Shown here: one piece after another, positions 1 through 11,959 of the stretch | How the letters are laid out: the number at the start of each line of letters is the position of its first letter | How positions within the stretch are numbered: the stretch's first letter is position 1 | Assembly (NCBI GenBank): GCA_016650125.1 | Contig: JAENWT010000011.1 | Location: 34,015-98,014 of the forward strand | Reading direction: 5' to 3' | DNA: 64,000 bases | Source: Thermoleophilia bacterium | GTDB taxonomy: Bacteria > Actinomycetota > Thermoleophilia > Solirubrobacterales > 70-9 | The notes under the pieces: model-generated | Databases searched by the model: none | Told to the model about the DNA's origin: nothing | Seen by the model: the letters and a program-made list of their open reading frames with translations, nothing else | Program-made: the position numbers and the translations under genes

Positions 1-555
1 GAAGCGGACCAGGCCTCCGGCGGCTTCGTCGCGCTCGTAGAGGACCACGGAATGACCGGCGCGGCGGAGCTGCTGGGCGGCCGCCATTCCCGCGGGCCCG
101 GCGCCGACGACGGCTACGGTGCGCAGGGTCTCACGCTTCGGCGGGCGCGGGCGGATCCAGCCTTCCTTCCAGGCGCGGTCGACGATGGTCTGCTCGATTT
201 GCTTGATCGTCACCGCTTCGTTCTCGCGGATCTCCAGCACACAGGCGGCTTCGCAGGGGGCTGGGCACAGGCGTCCGGTGAACTCGGGGAAGTTGTTGGT
301 GGCGTGAAGCTGACGGATTGCGTCCTGCCAGCGGCCGTGGTAGACAAGGTCGTTCCAGTCGGGGATCAGGTTGCCGAGCGGGCAGCCGTTGTGGCAGAAC
401 GGGACGCCGCAGTCCATACAGCGGGCGCCCTGGTCCGAGAGCTCTTCGTCGCTCCGCGTCTCGACGAACTCGCCGTAGTCGTTGACACGTTCACCCGCGT
501 CCCGATACGGGATACCGACGCGATGGATCTCGAGGAATCCGCCAAGCTTGCCCAT
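1..555 (-). CDS. gltD: Glutamate synthase small (beta) subunit, N-terminal part
   Basis: Partial: the gene runs off the left edge of the window. The product passes electrons from NAD(P)H to GltB for conversion of 2-oxoglutarate and glutamine to two glutamates. The N-terminus begins [14 protein letters not shown] and carries the Cys-rich motifs for two 4Fe-4S clusters ([17 protein letters not shown], then [11 protein letters not shown]). It reaches the first dinucleotide-binding motif ([15 protein letters not shown]) before the edge. The ATG lies 2 bases after the gltB stop with a GGGAGG-type ribosome site inside the gltB end, so the two are co-translated as one operon. The C-terminal NAD(P)H-binding half is not visible. 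Confidence 0.95.
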   Translation of the reverse strand, partial: MGKLGGFLEIHRVGIPYRDAGERVNDYGEFVETRSDEELSDQGARCMDCGVPFCHNGCPLGNLIPDWNDLVYHGRWQDAIRQLHATNNFPEFTGRLCPAPCEAACVLEIRENEAVTIKQIEQTIVDRAWKEGWIRPRPPKRETLRTVAVVGAGPAGMAAAQQLRRAGHSVVLYERDEAAGGLVRF

Positions 556-557
556 GG

Positions 558-5141
<4,584 letters not shown>

Positions 5142-5327
5142 TTTTTGCGCTTCCAGTGCCGGCGCGGGCTATACGGGTGGTCGGAATGGGGTGGTTTCAG
5201 CGGTGAAAACCGCCATCCGGCCGGAGCCAGTCCACCTGTTCACGATACCGGAGGCAAGCCGGTTTTACCTGTTCCGCCGTCCAAATCTTCGAACGGGCAT
5301 CTGGATCAGCTGCGAGACGGACCCGCC

Positions 5328-6185
5328 TCAGCCCGCCTTGGAGGCTTTCTCCTGGTATTCGGCGCGTCCTGCGGTGTCGACTTTGGTGAGGACTTCGTCG
5401 GCCTTGAAAGCCCGCAGGAAGAAGTCCCGGCCACCGGCCGGCAGGAGCGCGATCGGTGAGGTCAGGAGCCTCGTGAACCGCGGCAGATAGACCTCGCTCT
5501 CGCCCCTTGCGATGGCTCGGGTGATCGCGTCGGCCACCTCTTCCGGCTTCAGCAGATCGACGCCGCGAGCCTGGCTCAGTCCGGCGCCGAGTTCCGTGTC
5601 CACGGCTGCGGGCATGACGCAGGTGACCCCCACTCCGGTGTTGTGGAGCTCGTTGCGAACTGCGTCACAAAGGCCGACCACGGCGAACTTCGTCGCGCAG
5701 TAGGTCGCGCCACCGGGAAAGCCCGCCTTGCCTGCCTGCGAGGCGATGTTCACGATTCGTCCGCGTCGGCGCGGCTTCATCAGTTTCATCGCGATCTTGG
5801 TGCCGTTGATGACTCCGGTGAGGTTGACTGCGATCTCGGTCGCCGTGACCGCAGCGGTCTCTTCGTCGAGCGGACCGAGGATCATCACGCCGGCGTTGTT
5901 GATCAGGGCGCTGATCGGTCCGACTTCGGTTTCGGCACGTTCGGCGAAAGCTTCGAAGGACTCGATGTCGGTCACGTCAACGCGGCCGCCGATGTTACCC
6001 GGGCCGAGGTCGTCAGCCAACTGCTCGGCTGCGGCGTGATCGAGGTCACCGAGTGCAACACGTGCCCCGGCACGTACCAGCGCCCGGGCCGTAGCCGAGC
6101 CGATTCCACCAGCTCCACCGGTGATCAGCACTACTTCTCCATTCAGCGGACGCTCAAGTTCACTCACGGTCTCTCCTTCGGTCAT
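5328..6185 (-). CDS. SDR-family oxidoreductase
   Basis: 285 residues. Classical short-chain dehydrogenase: glycine-rich cofactor motif TGGAGGIG at residues 22–29, NNAG at 97–100, and a catalytic set Ser150, Tyr163, Lys167 (YCATK). The C-terminal part (EVADAITRAIARGESEVYLPRF) resembles SDRs that act on lipid or retinol-like substrates, but the substrate cannot be read from sequence. It lies upstream of gltB in the same direction with about 190 bp between, so it is probably a separate unit. The start given is the first in-frame one; a start a few residues later (VSELERPLNG) is possible. Confidence 0.85.
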   Translation of the reverse strand: MTEGETVSELERPLNGEVVLITGGAGGIGSATARALVRAGARVALGDLDHAAAEQLADDLGPGNIGGRVDVTDIESFEAFAERAETEVGPISALINNAGVMILGPLDEETAAVTATEIAVNLTGVINGTKIAMKLMKPRRRGRIVNIASQAGKAGFPGGATYCATKFAVVGLCDAVRNELHNTGVGVTCVMPAAVDTELGAGLSQARGVDLLKPEEVADAITRAIARGESEVYLPRFTRLLTSPIALLPAGGRDFFLRAFKADEVLTKVDTAGRAEYQEKASKAG

Positions 6186-6220
6186 CGGGCTCGTCCCCTC
6201 AATCTACCGCCGCAGCAGCG

Positions 6221-7015
6221 GTGCCCGGACCGTCGCCCGACTACGCTTTGTCTCCCTTGGACCTCCTGGCCACCACAGACCCCGCCGCCGGAGTCGGATT
6301 GTTCGCGGCCCTCCTTGCGGGTTTGGTCTCCTTCCTCTCCCCCTGCGTCCTGCCGCTGGTGCCCGGCTACCTGTCGGCGGTCTCCGGGATCTCGCCCGAC
6401 GAGCTAGACGACGCCGGCTGGAGGAAGGTGCTCGTTCCGAGCCTCTTCTTCTGCGCCAGCTTCTCGACGATCTTCATCCTGCTCGGTCTGACCGCGACCA
6501 AGATCGGCTCGACCCTGAGCGACCACCGGGAGCTGCTCGACAAGATCGCGGCGGCGCTGATCATCCTGATGGGCATCCTCTTCGTGGCCTCGTTCTTCGT
6601 GCTGAAGCTCAACCGCGAGTGGCACTTCGACGCTCTCATGGCCCGGGCCGGCAAGGGCGGGCCGATCGTCGCCGGCGCCGCTTTCGCCGTCGCCTGGACC
6701 CCCTGCATCGGGCCAACCCTCGGAGCGATCCTCTCAGCGGCATCGCTCACCGATTCGGCCGCGCGCGGAGCCCTGCTCCTGGCTGTCTATTCGGCCGGTC
6801 TGGCGATACCGTTCCTGTTGGCTGCCGTTGCCTTCAACCGGATGACCACGGCCTTCGCGGTGGTGAAGCGCCATTACAACGTGATCATCGCAATCGGAGG
6901 AGTGATCCTGATCACGATGGGAGTACTGATCTGGACGGGAGAGTTCTACCGGATCAACATCGAGGTCCAACAGTGGCTAACGGACCTGGGAGTCGATTTC
7001 TGGAACGACGTTTGA
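6221..7015 (+). CDS. ccdA: CcdA/DsbD-type thiol-disulfide membrane transporter
   Basis: 264 residues, polytopic. It has the two Cys-Pro motifs that define the CcdA/DsbD core: SFLSPCVLPLVPGYLS early in the protein and VAWTPCIGPTLGAIL in the middle. The family passes reducing power from cytoplasmic thioredoxin across the membrane to extracytoplasmic thiol proteins such as those of cytochrome c maturation. No other cytochrome c maturation gene (ResB/ResC, TlpA) is in the window, so the partner is unknown. GTG start; a TTG nine codons later is an alternative. It is divergent from the SDR gene with 35 bp between. A conserved hairpin starts 11 bases after the stop. Confidence 0.88.
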   Translation: MPGPSPDYALSPLDLLATTDPAAGVGLFAALLAGLVSFLSPCVLPLVPGYLSAVSGISPDELDDAGWRKVLVPSLFFCASFSTIFILLGLTATKIGSTLSDHRELLDKIAAALIILMGILFVASFFVLKLNREWHFDALMARAGKGGPIVAGAAFAVAWTPCIGPTLGAILSAASLTDSAARGALLLAVYSAGLAIPFLLAAVAFNRMTTAFAVVKRHYNVIIAIGGVILITMGVLIWTGEFYRINIEVQQWLTDLGVDFWNDV

Positions 7016-7025
7016 CCCGGCCAGG

Positions 7026-7075
7026 GATTCTTTGCCGCGTTCAGTGCATATAGGACCAAAACGCGGCACAGAATC
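7026..7075 (+). repeat. Conserved hairpin element, copy 1 (3' of ccdA)
   Basis: Inverted repeat with arms 7026–7041 and 7060–7075 (inner arm TTTGCCGCGTT / AACGCGGCACA) and an 18-nt loop containing GTGCATATAGGACCAA. One T·C mismatch interrupts the stem. The reverse complement of 38974–39025 matches it at 46 of 50 positions, with the same loop and the same mismatch. It lies just downstream of a stop codon in the sense direction, as copy 2 does. No U-run follows, so it is not a textbook terminator. Confidence 0.85.
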
Positions 7076-7143
7076 GTTTTGGCCAGGCACGGCAGGCCGC
7101 ATCCTGGACAGGGGTACCCGGACCGCGCCCCACGGCAGCCCGA

Positions 7144-7446
7144 CTAGTTGTTGATGTTCGGCGCAGCGGGGACCGGGACTGAGATCTCCTGCTCCTGGCC
7201 AATCGCCTCAGTCACTTCTTCCTCGAGGCTTTCGCCGTCCATGTCCCTTGAGCAGATGATTCGGAACCGGCCGGTTCCGAGATCCGGGTCGCCGACGATC
7301 GGCAATCCCCGGATCTCTTCCCAGCCGAGGCGTTCGATCTCGAAAGGATTCATCCGCACCTCAGCCGCCGGATAAGCGCAGCTGGTGTTGTGCTGATCAA
7401 TGGCCTTGGAAATAGCCTCAAGGTTCTTGGATTCGGGGGAAGCCAT
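7144..7446 (-). CDS. Small conserved-looking hypothetical protein
   Basis: About 100 residues from the ATG at 7446 (MASPESKNLEAISKAIDQ). A GTG seven codons upstream is also possible, and neither start has a convincing ribosome site. The core reads MNPFEIERLGWEEIRGLPIV followed by GTGRFRIICSRD, and the tail is Pro/Ala/Asn-rich. No family recognised, no signal peptide and no membrane segment. Codon use has the high third-position GC of real genes here, and no convincing overlapping frame competes. It lies downstream of the beta-barrel gene, separated from it by strong hairpins, so it may have its own promoter. Confidence 0.6.
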   Translation of the reverse strand: MASPESKNLEAISKAIDQHNTSCAYPAAEVRMNPFEIERLGWEEIRGLPIVGDPDLGTGRFRIICSRDMDGESLEEEVTEAIGQEQEISVPVPAAPNINN

Positions 7447-7501
7447 AAATCGATTATGCCAGTCCACTCCCCTTGTATTCCAGGGCGTCCAGAAAATCGA
7501 A

Positions 7502-7531
7502 CACCTGATTTGCCCGAAGGCAAATCAGGTG
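7502..7531 (-). terminator. Intrinsic terminator hairpin with UUCG tetraloop
   Basis: A perfect 13-bp stem (CACCTGATTTGCC / GGCAAATCAGGTG). On the minus strand it closes on a C(UUCG)G extra-stable tetraloop and is followed by TTCGATTTTC. Its position after the minus-strand beta-barrel gene fits transcription termination. Confidence 0.7.
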
Positions 7532-7560
7532 CTTGATGCAGAACTGCGATAGCGGAGAGA

Positions 7561-7602
7561 GGGCAAAAACACGAGGCTTGTTCTCCTGGTCGTGTTTTGC
7601 CC
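7561..7602 (-). terminator. Second hairpin downstream of the beta-barrel gene
   Basis: Arms 7561–7574 and 7590–7602 (GGGCAAAAACACGA / TCGTGTTTTGCCC) pair over 13 bp with one bulged A and a 15-nt loop. It lies between the stop of the double-psi beta-barrel gene and the UUCG hairpin. Together they look like tandem termination or RNA 3'-end protection; the exact role is inferred. Confidence 0.5.
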
Positions 7603-7628
7603 GCCCCCGCGGTAGACCGCTTCGCGGC

Positions 7629-8528
7629 CTACTTGTTGGTCCAGATTGTGCCAACTCCGCCGAAGCCCAGCTTGTTCTTCACGGCTTCAGTGAGGTCGTA
7701 GTCCCTGCCGGCCACGTAGGGGCCGCGGTCGATGACCGGGGCGACCACGGTGTGACCGTGGTAACGGATGGTCACCTTGGTGCCACACGGCAGCGTCTTG
7801 TTGGCGACGCCGATCGTGCTCGGGGTCAGCGTGCCGCCGCAGGCGACACCGTTGCCGTACAGGCCAGGGCCGTAGTACGAGGCACCGGACGGGCGCAGTC
7901 CGTAGACCTTGAACCGATGGCTCTCGTCACCGATTGCTTCGGAGTTGTTCGCGCTGAACACACGCACGCGGTAGGTGCCCGAGGTCTTCGGGCGCCAACT
8001 GGCCGCGAAGCCACCGTGGCGCTTGGTCGTGGTGCGGATGGTCTCGCCCGCGCCCTTGATCACGATCTTGATCCGGCGGACGCCGCGCGGCTTGACGATG
8101 CCGCGGATACCCAGCTTGTCGCCGAGCTTCACGTAACGGTGGACACCGCGGACCTTGAGCGTGCTGCGGACCTTGAGCGTGCGCGGTGGTGATTCTTCAC
8201 CGGCAGGCGTGCTGACCTTGAGTCCGCCGCTTGAACGGGCAGTCACGGCGGTCGAGTACAGGCCGCGCTCATCGGTGGTGATCTTCTTCAGGTGGTCCCA
8301 GGACTCGGTCCCGGCATCACGGAAGAGCAGATTTACCGTCTTGCGTCCGGTCGAGCCGCTGTTGCCGCGCACCTTGACCGGGCTGCCGACGCTTGCCTGC
8401 TTCGGAGCGACCTTGACCTTCAGGGTCGTCGCCGGCTTGGCGGCAGAAGCCGTCGAGGCGAGCGCGCTTATCGAGAAAACGGCGCAGAGCATCAGAAAAG
8501 CGGACCTCAGGGTCCTTGTCGAAATCAT
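7629..8528 (-). CDS. Secreted RlpA-like double-psi beta-barrel protein
   Basis: 299 residues with an N-terminal signal peptide (hydrophobic LMLCAVFSISALA, cleavage near STASA-AKP). Two Ig-like or G5-like beta segments follow (KVKVAPKQASVGSPVKVRG; RGVHRYVKLGDKLGIRG). The C-terminus is a double-psi beta-barrel (ASYYGPGLYGNGVACGG, then LPCGTKVTIRYHG, VIDRGPYVAGRDYDL), as in RlpA and the barrels of resuscitation-promoting factors. The 'VIDRGP…R.YDLT' block carries the conserved Asp. The likely role is binding or cleaving peptidoglycan outside the membrane. A c-di-AMP riboswitch occupies the 5' leader and a CRP-type site lies further upstream, the control pattern known for actinobacterial rpf genes. 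Start chosen from the AGGAG about 9 bases before ATG. Confidence 0.85.
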   Translation of the reverse strand: MISTRTLRSAFLMLCAVFSISALASTASAAKPATTLKVKVAPKQASVGSPVKVRGNSGSTGRKTVNLLFRDAGTESWDHLKKITTDERGLYSTAVTARSSGGLKVSTPAGEESPPRTLKVRSTLKVRGVHRYVKLGDKLGIRGIVKPRGVRRIKIVIKGAGETIRTTTKRHGGFAASWRPKTSGTYRVRVFSANNSEAIGDESHRFKVYGLRPSGASYYGPGLYGNGVACGGTLTPSTIGVANKTLPCGTKVTIRYHGHTVVAPVIDRGPYVAGRDYDLTEAVKNKLGFGGVGTIWTNK

Positions 8529-8544
8529 CAGTTGTTTCTCCTTT

Positions 8545-8694
8545 GTTCGCCTGCGGGGTTAGCTGTCGGACTCACGAGCTGTGGCTGCCCGTTATCAGCG
8601 GATCACCGCTGAATTCGCCCCGTGCCTCCGCTCCATTGATCAGCGGCTGCGTCTGGGTCCCCCGCCCGCCAGAATTGTTAGTGGCGGTTCGGCG
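8545..8694 (-). ncRNA. c-di-AMP (ydaO/yuaA-type) riboswitch
   Basis: On the minus strand the leader of the beta-barrel gene carries the ydaO blocks in order: GAACCGCCACTAAC at the 5' side, GGGGGACCCA, GGGGCGAATTC, and the diagnostic 3' block GTCCGACAGCTAACCCCG followed by CAGGCG. The outer helix can form from CGCC (8691–8694) and GGCG (8549–8552). The ribosome site AGGAG follows at once. Known members bind c-di-AMP and usually switch off wall-hydrolase or K+/osmolyte genes. I recognised this by motif; no covariance model was run. Confidence 0.88.
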
Positions 8695-8749
8695 TTATGT
8701 GAGTGTTCTGTTAGGAAGCAACAGTGAAGAGGTTCCGGAGTACCGGCGG

Positions 8750-8765
8750 TGTGAGCAGGCTCACA
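8750..8765. promoter_or_regulatory. CRP/FNR-family operator
   Basis: TGTGAGCAGGCTCACA is a perfect match to the TGTGA-N6-TCACA consensus of cAMP receptor proteins, with full 7-bp arms. It lies between the divergent beta-barrel gene (with its riboswitch) and nadE. The centre is about 73 bp before the nadE start and 55–70 bp before the likely start of the riboswitch transcript, so class I activation of either gene is possible. Confidence 0.7.
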
Positions 8766-8818
8766 TGCCCGTTTGCAGCAATTAATCACCCGTGGGGCGA
8801 TTTTCGGAATGAAGCGGT

Positions 8819-8824
8819 GATAAT
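8819..8824 (+). promoter_or_regulatory. Candidate -10 box for leaderless nadE mRNA
   Basis: GATAAT ends 6 bases before the GTG start of nadE, and no ribosome-binding sequence precedes that GTG. This spacing would put transcription start at the first base of the start codon, giving a leaderless message, common in actinobacteria. No clear -35 box is seen, so activator dependence is plausible. Confidence 0.4.
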
Positions 8825-8830
8825 TCCCCC

Positions 8831-10441
8831 GTGGCCACGATTCCCCGTACAGCCCTCGCTCAGATCAACCCCACGGTCGGCGATCTGGACGGCAACGCGG
8901 CGCTGGTCGCGGACTGGATCGAGAAGGCCAAGACAGCCGGAGCCGAGCTGGTGGTCTTCCCCGAACTCTGCATGACCGGCTATCCGGCGGAGGATCTCTA
9001 TCTGAGGCCCGATTTCATCCGCGCCAACGCACTCCAGGTGGCAGAGCTCGCCGCCGGGGTCGAAGGAATCACCGCGGTGGTCGGATTCGCCAATCCGGTG
9101 ACCGACCCGGTCGGCGTGGCGATCGCCGCCAATGCGGCCGCGGTGCTCGAGGACGGGAAGGTGCGAGCCGTCTACCACAAGCGCCTGCTTCCGAACTACG
9201 GGGTCTTCGACGAGTTCAGGACCTTCCGCGACGGGGCGGATCCTCTGATGGGCGAAGTGGCCGGCAGCATCGTCGGCCTCACCATCTGCGAGGACTGCTG
9301 GGACCCCAAGTCGCCGGTGGCGCAGCGGCTGGCGCCGGGCGCCGATTTGATCGTCAACCTCTCGGCTTCGCCCTATCACCGGGGCAAGGCCGGCCAGCGG
9401 GAGGAGATCTTCCGGCAGGTAGCGATCCGTGAGAACCGCCACGTGGCGATGGTCAACACGGTCGGCGGCCAGGACGAACTGATCTTCGACGGCGGCAGCG
9501 TTCTGATCGCACCCGACGGCACGGTCCTCTCGCGTGCCGGCCAGTTCACCGAAGACCTGTTGATCTGCGACCGGGCGACTGAACCTTCACCGTGGATGGA
9601 AGACCTCGACGAGGTCTACACCGCCCTGGTCACCGGCCTCCGTGACTACGTCACCAAGAACGGGTTCGCGCACGTCGGCATCGGCCTCTCTGGCGGGATC
9701 GATTCGGCCCTGGTCGCCGCGCTCGCCACTGACGCGCTCGGGTCCGACCGAGTTACCTGTGTGGTGATGCCTTCTCGGCATTCCGCGGTTGGCACGCAGA
9801 ACGACGCCCGTGAGATGGCGGCGAGGCTCGGAACCGAGATGATCGAGATCCCGATCGCCGGCCCGATGGCCGCCTATGACGAACTGCTCGGAGACGATGC
9901 AACAGGGGTCGCCGCCGAGAACCTCCAGGCGCGCATCCGCGGCAACCTGCTGATGGCTCTCTCGAACAGCCGTGGCTGGCTGGTCCTGACGACTGCGAAC
10001 AAGAGCGAGACCTCGGTCGGCTATTCGACGCTCTATGGCGATCTGGCCGGCGGCCTGGCGCCGATCAAGGACGTGCCGAAAACCCTCGTCTACGATCTCT
10101 GCCGCTATCGCAACAGGATGTCGCCGGTGATCCCCGAGGACATCATCGTCCGCCCGCCCTCCGCCGAGCTGCGGCCCGATCAGAAGGATTCGGATTCACT
10201 GCCCGGCTACGAGGTGCTTGACCGCATCCTCCGGCTATATGTCGAAGAGGACCAGGGACCAGCCGAGATCGTCGCCGCGGGTGAGCCCGCTGACATCGTT
10301 GCCGAAATCGTGGCGATGGTCGATCGGGCCGAATACAAACGGCGCCAGTCTCCCCCGGGACTGCGGATCACCACCAAAGGCTTCGGGCGCGACCGTCGCA
10401 TGCCGATCACGAATCAATACCGGCCCTGGCACGCCGACTGA
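8831..10441 (+). CDS. nadE: Glutamine-dependent NAD+ synthetase
   Basis: 536 residues in two domains. The N-terminal nitrilase-like glutaminase has the Glu–Lys–Cys triad at Glu45 (VVFPELCMTGYP), Lys117 (VYHKRLLPNYG) and Cys153 (GLTICEDCWD). The C-terminal NAD synthase has the PP-loop SGGIDSALVAALA and downstream motifs LTTANKSETSVGY and STLYGDLAGG. It amidates deamido-NAD with ATP, drawing ammonia from glutamine. Start is GTG with no ribosome site, probably leaderless. It converges on the thioesterase gene, 19 bp from stop to stop. Confidence 0.95.
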   Translation: MATIPRTALAQINPTVGDLDGNAALVADWIEKAKTAGAELVVFPELCMTGYPAEDLYLRPDFIRANALQVAELAAGVEGITAVVGFANPVTDPVGVAIAANAAAVLEDGKVRAVYHKRLLPNYGVFDEFRTFRDGADPLMGEVAGSIVGLTICEDCWDPKSPVAQRLAPGADLIVNLSASPYHRGKAGQREEIFRQVAIRENRHVAMVNTVGGQDELIFDGGSVLIAPDGTVLSRAGQFTEDLLICDRATEPSPWMEDLDEVYTALVTGLRDYVTKNGFAHVGIGLSGGIDSALVAALATDALGSDRVTCVVMPSRHSAVGTQNDAREMAARLGTEMIEIPIAGPMAAYDELLGDDATGVAAENLQARIRGNLLMALSNSRGWLVLTTANKSETSVGYSTLYGDLAGGLAPIKDVPKTLVYDLCRYRNRMSPVIPEDIIVRPPSAELRPDQKDSDSLPGYEVLDRILRLYVEEDQGPAEIVAAGEPADIVAEIVAMVDRAEYKRRQSPPGLRITTKGFGRDRRMPITNQYRPWHAD

Positions 10442-10460
10442 CCCTTGTTGTCGGGTCCGG

Positions 10461-10889
10461 CTACTCCTTGACGAGGAAGCCGAGGTCGACGCCCTCGGGT
10501 GCATCACGAATCGCCATCGTCATTTGCGCCATGGCGCAGGTGCGGCCTTCGAAGTCCCGGATCGTGGCGCGCCAGACCCAGGTCATGCGTCCCCGATGGA
10601 CGGCTTCAGCCTCGACTTCGATTCCGCCACTCGATACCGGTCGCAGCAGGTTCACCGAGATGCTCTGTCCCATGGCCACGCGGTTGTCGGTCACCACTGC
10701 GGTCGCGGTCGCCATCGAGCAGAGACTCTCGACCATCGAAGCCATGACTCCGCCGTGCATGATTCCCATCGGCTGGCGGTGCTCGTCCTTCATCGGCAGG
10801 CGGACAACCGCCTTGTCCGGGTCTGACGACACCCATTCGGTCCCGAGCAGGAGGTCGAAGGGCGAGTCGGGAAGGGTCACGTCGGGCAT
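10461..10889 (-). CDS. PaaI-like hotdog-fold thioesterase
   Basis: 142 residues, single hotdog domain. The signature is GIMHGGVMASMVES near residues 42–55 (HGG loop plus the helix carrying the catalytic acid), with a typical C-terminal strand pattern (EAEAVHRGRMTWVWRATIRD). Family members hydrolyse acyl- or aryl-CoA thioesters in the cytoplasm; the substrate is unknown. It is divergent from the following HTH–membrane gene (35 bp) and convergent with nadE. Confidence 0.8.
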   Translation of the reverse strand: MPDVTLPDSPFDLLLGTEWVSSDPDKAVVRLPMKDEHRQPMGIMHGGVMASMVESLCSMATATAVVTDNRVAMGQSISVNLLRPVSSGGIEVEAEAVHRGRMTWVWRATIRDFEGRTCAMAQMTMAIRDAPEGVDLGFLVKE

Positions 10890-10924
10890 CTGCCGATAAT
10901 CATAAACCCATAGAGTTTCGGCGG

Positions 10925-11959
10925 ATGGCCCTTAGTGAGGACAGTCGGACCCTGCTCCAGCTCCTGCTCGGACGCGGCAAGTCCTACAACGACATTTCCG
11001 GACTGCTCGGGATCGATGAGTCCGAGGTGCGTGACCGTGCCCACCAGGCGCTCACAGAAATCAACGGCAGCGACCCCGACACCGACGTCAACCTGACCGA
11101 CTACCTGCTCGGCCAGAGCGATCCGATCGCCCGGGCCGACGTCGCCCGGGAGCTGGCTGACAACCCGGAGGCAGCCGACACCGCCTCGAGCCTGTCCGAC
11201 CAACTGCGGCTCCTCGTACCCGGCGCGGACCTGCCCAAGGTGGCCGGCGGCAAGGTCACCCCCGCCAAACGCGGTCTCACCTCACGATCCGCCCCGTCAA
11301 AGCGCAGCCGCCCCGCCAAGTCCGATGGCGAATCCCGGTCAGGCGTACCCCTGACCGGTTCGCAGAGGCGCATGATCGCGGGTCTGCTTTTCGCGGCCCT
11401 GCTCGTCACCGTGCTTATCCTTTTCCTGAGCGGCGCTATCGGCGGCGGCGATGACGATTCGGGCAAGACGCCTGCCGACGCCGAAAGCGTTCAGGCAATC
11501 CTCCAACCGGTCGGCAGCCAGACCGGCACGGGCAAGGTCCAGCTCGGACAGACCCAAGACCAGTTTGCCGCGCGTCTCGAGTTCACCGAGTTGGCTCCGA
11601 GTGAGGACAACAGCAGCTACGTCCTCTGGGCCGATGGTTCCGTCGGTTCTTTCCCACTTGATGAAACAGAAGTCAAAAAAGACGGGACGATCAGCAAGAC
11701 GATCCTGATCCCTGCCGTTGTGCTTTGCTCGATCGCGACCGACATCTTTCCGGACTTCAAGCTGTCCCGGCTTGACGCGTCCGAGCGGCAGGACGTGCTC
11801 GCCCAGACGAACCAAGCGGTCTCAGGAAAGCTCGACAGCCTGCCGGATTACAAGGGTAAGACAGTGTTCGAGGGCCCCGTTTCGATGGACCAGTCGCTCA
11901 AGGACTCGGTCTCGGCAACGTGTACGGCGCCGCAGTCGACCGGAACTACCCAGCCTTAA
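10925..11959 (+). CDS. HTH-containing single-pass membrane protein
   Basis: 344 residues, no named family recognised. Residues 1–45 look like a sigma region-4 type helix-turn-helix (GKSYNDISGLLGIDESEVRD). A segment with LTDYLLGQ…ADVARELADN follows, like the zinc-less anti-sigma/adaptor pattern. Then comes a basic Ser/Lys/Arg linker, one membrane helix near 150–172 (AGLLFAALLVTVLILFLSGA) and an extracytoplasmic beta-rich domain (GKVQLGQTQDQFAARLEFTEL). The layout suggests a membrane-tethered regulator or anti-sigma-like sensor; that function is inferred. Its last 14 bases overlap the end of the opposing flavoprotein gene. Confidence 0.75.
   Translation: MALSEDSRTLLQLLLGRGKSYNDISGLLGIDESEVRDRAHQALTEINGSDPDTDVNLTDYLLGQSDPIARADVARELADNPEAADTASSLSDQLRLLVPGADLPKVAGGKVTPAKRGLTSRSAPSKRSRPAKSDGESRSGVPLTGSQRRMIAGLLFAALLVTVLILFLSGAIGGGDDDSGKTPADAESVQAILQPVGSQTGTGKVQLGQTQDQFAARLEFTELAPSEDNSSYVLWADGSVGSFPLDETEVKKDGTISKTILIPAVVLCSIATDIFPDFKLSRLDASERQDVLAQTNQAVSGKLDSLPDYKGKTVFEGPVSMDQSLKDSVSATCTAPQSTGTTQP

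Noticed and set aside
5142..5327. Riboswitch or attenuator before gltB
   Set aside because: A GGTTTTC/GAAACC hairpin is present but no known riboswitch motif; not enough to call.
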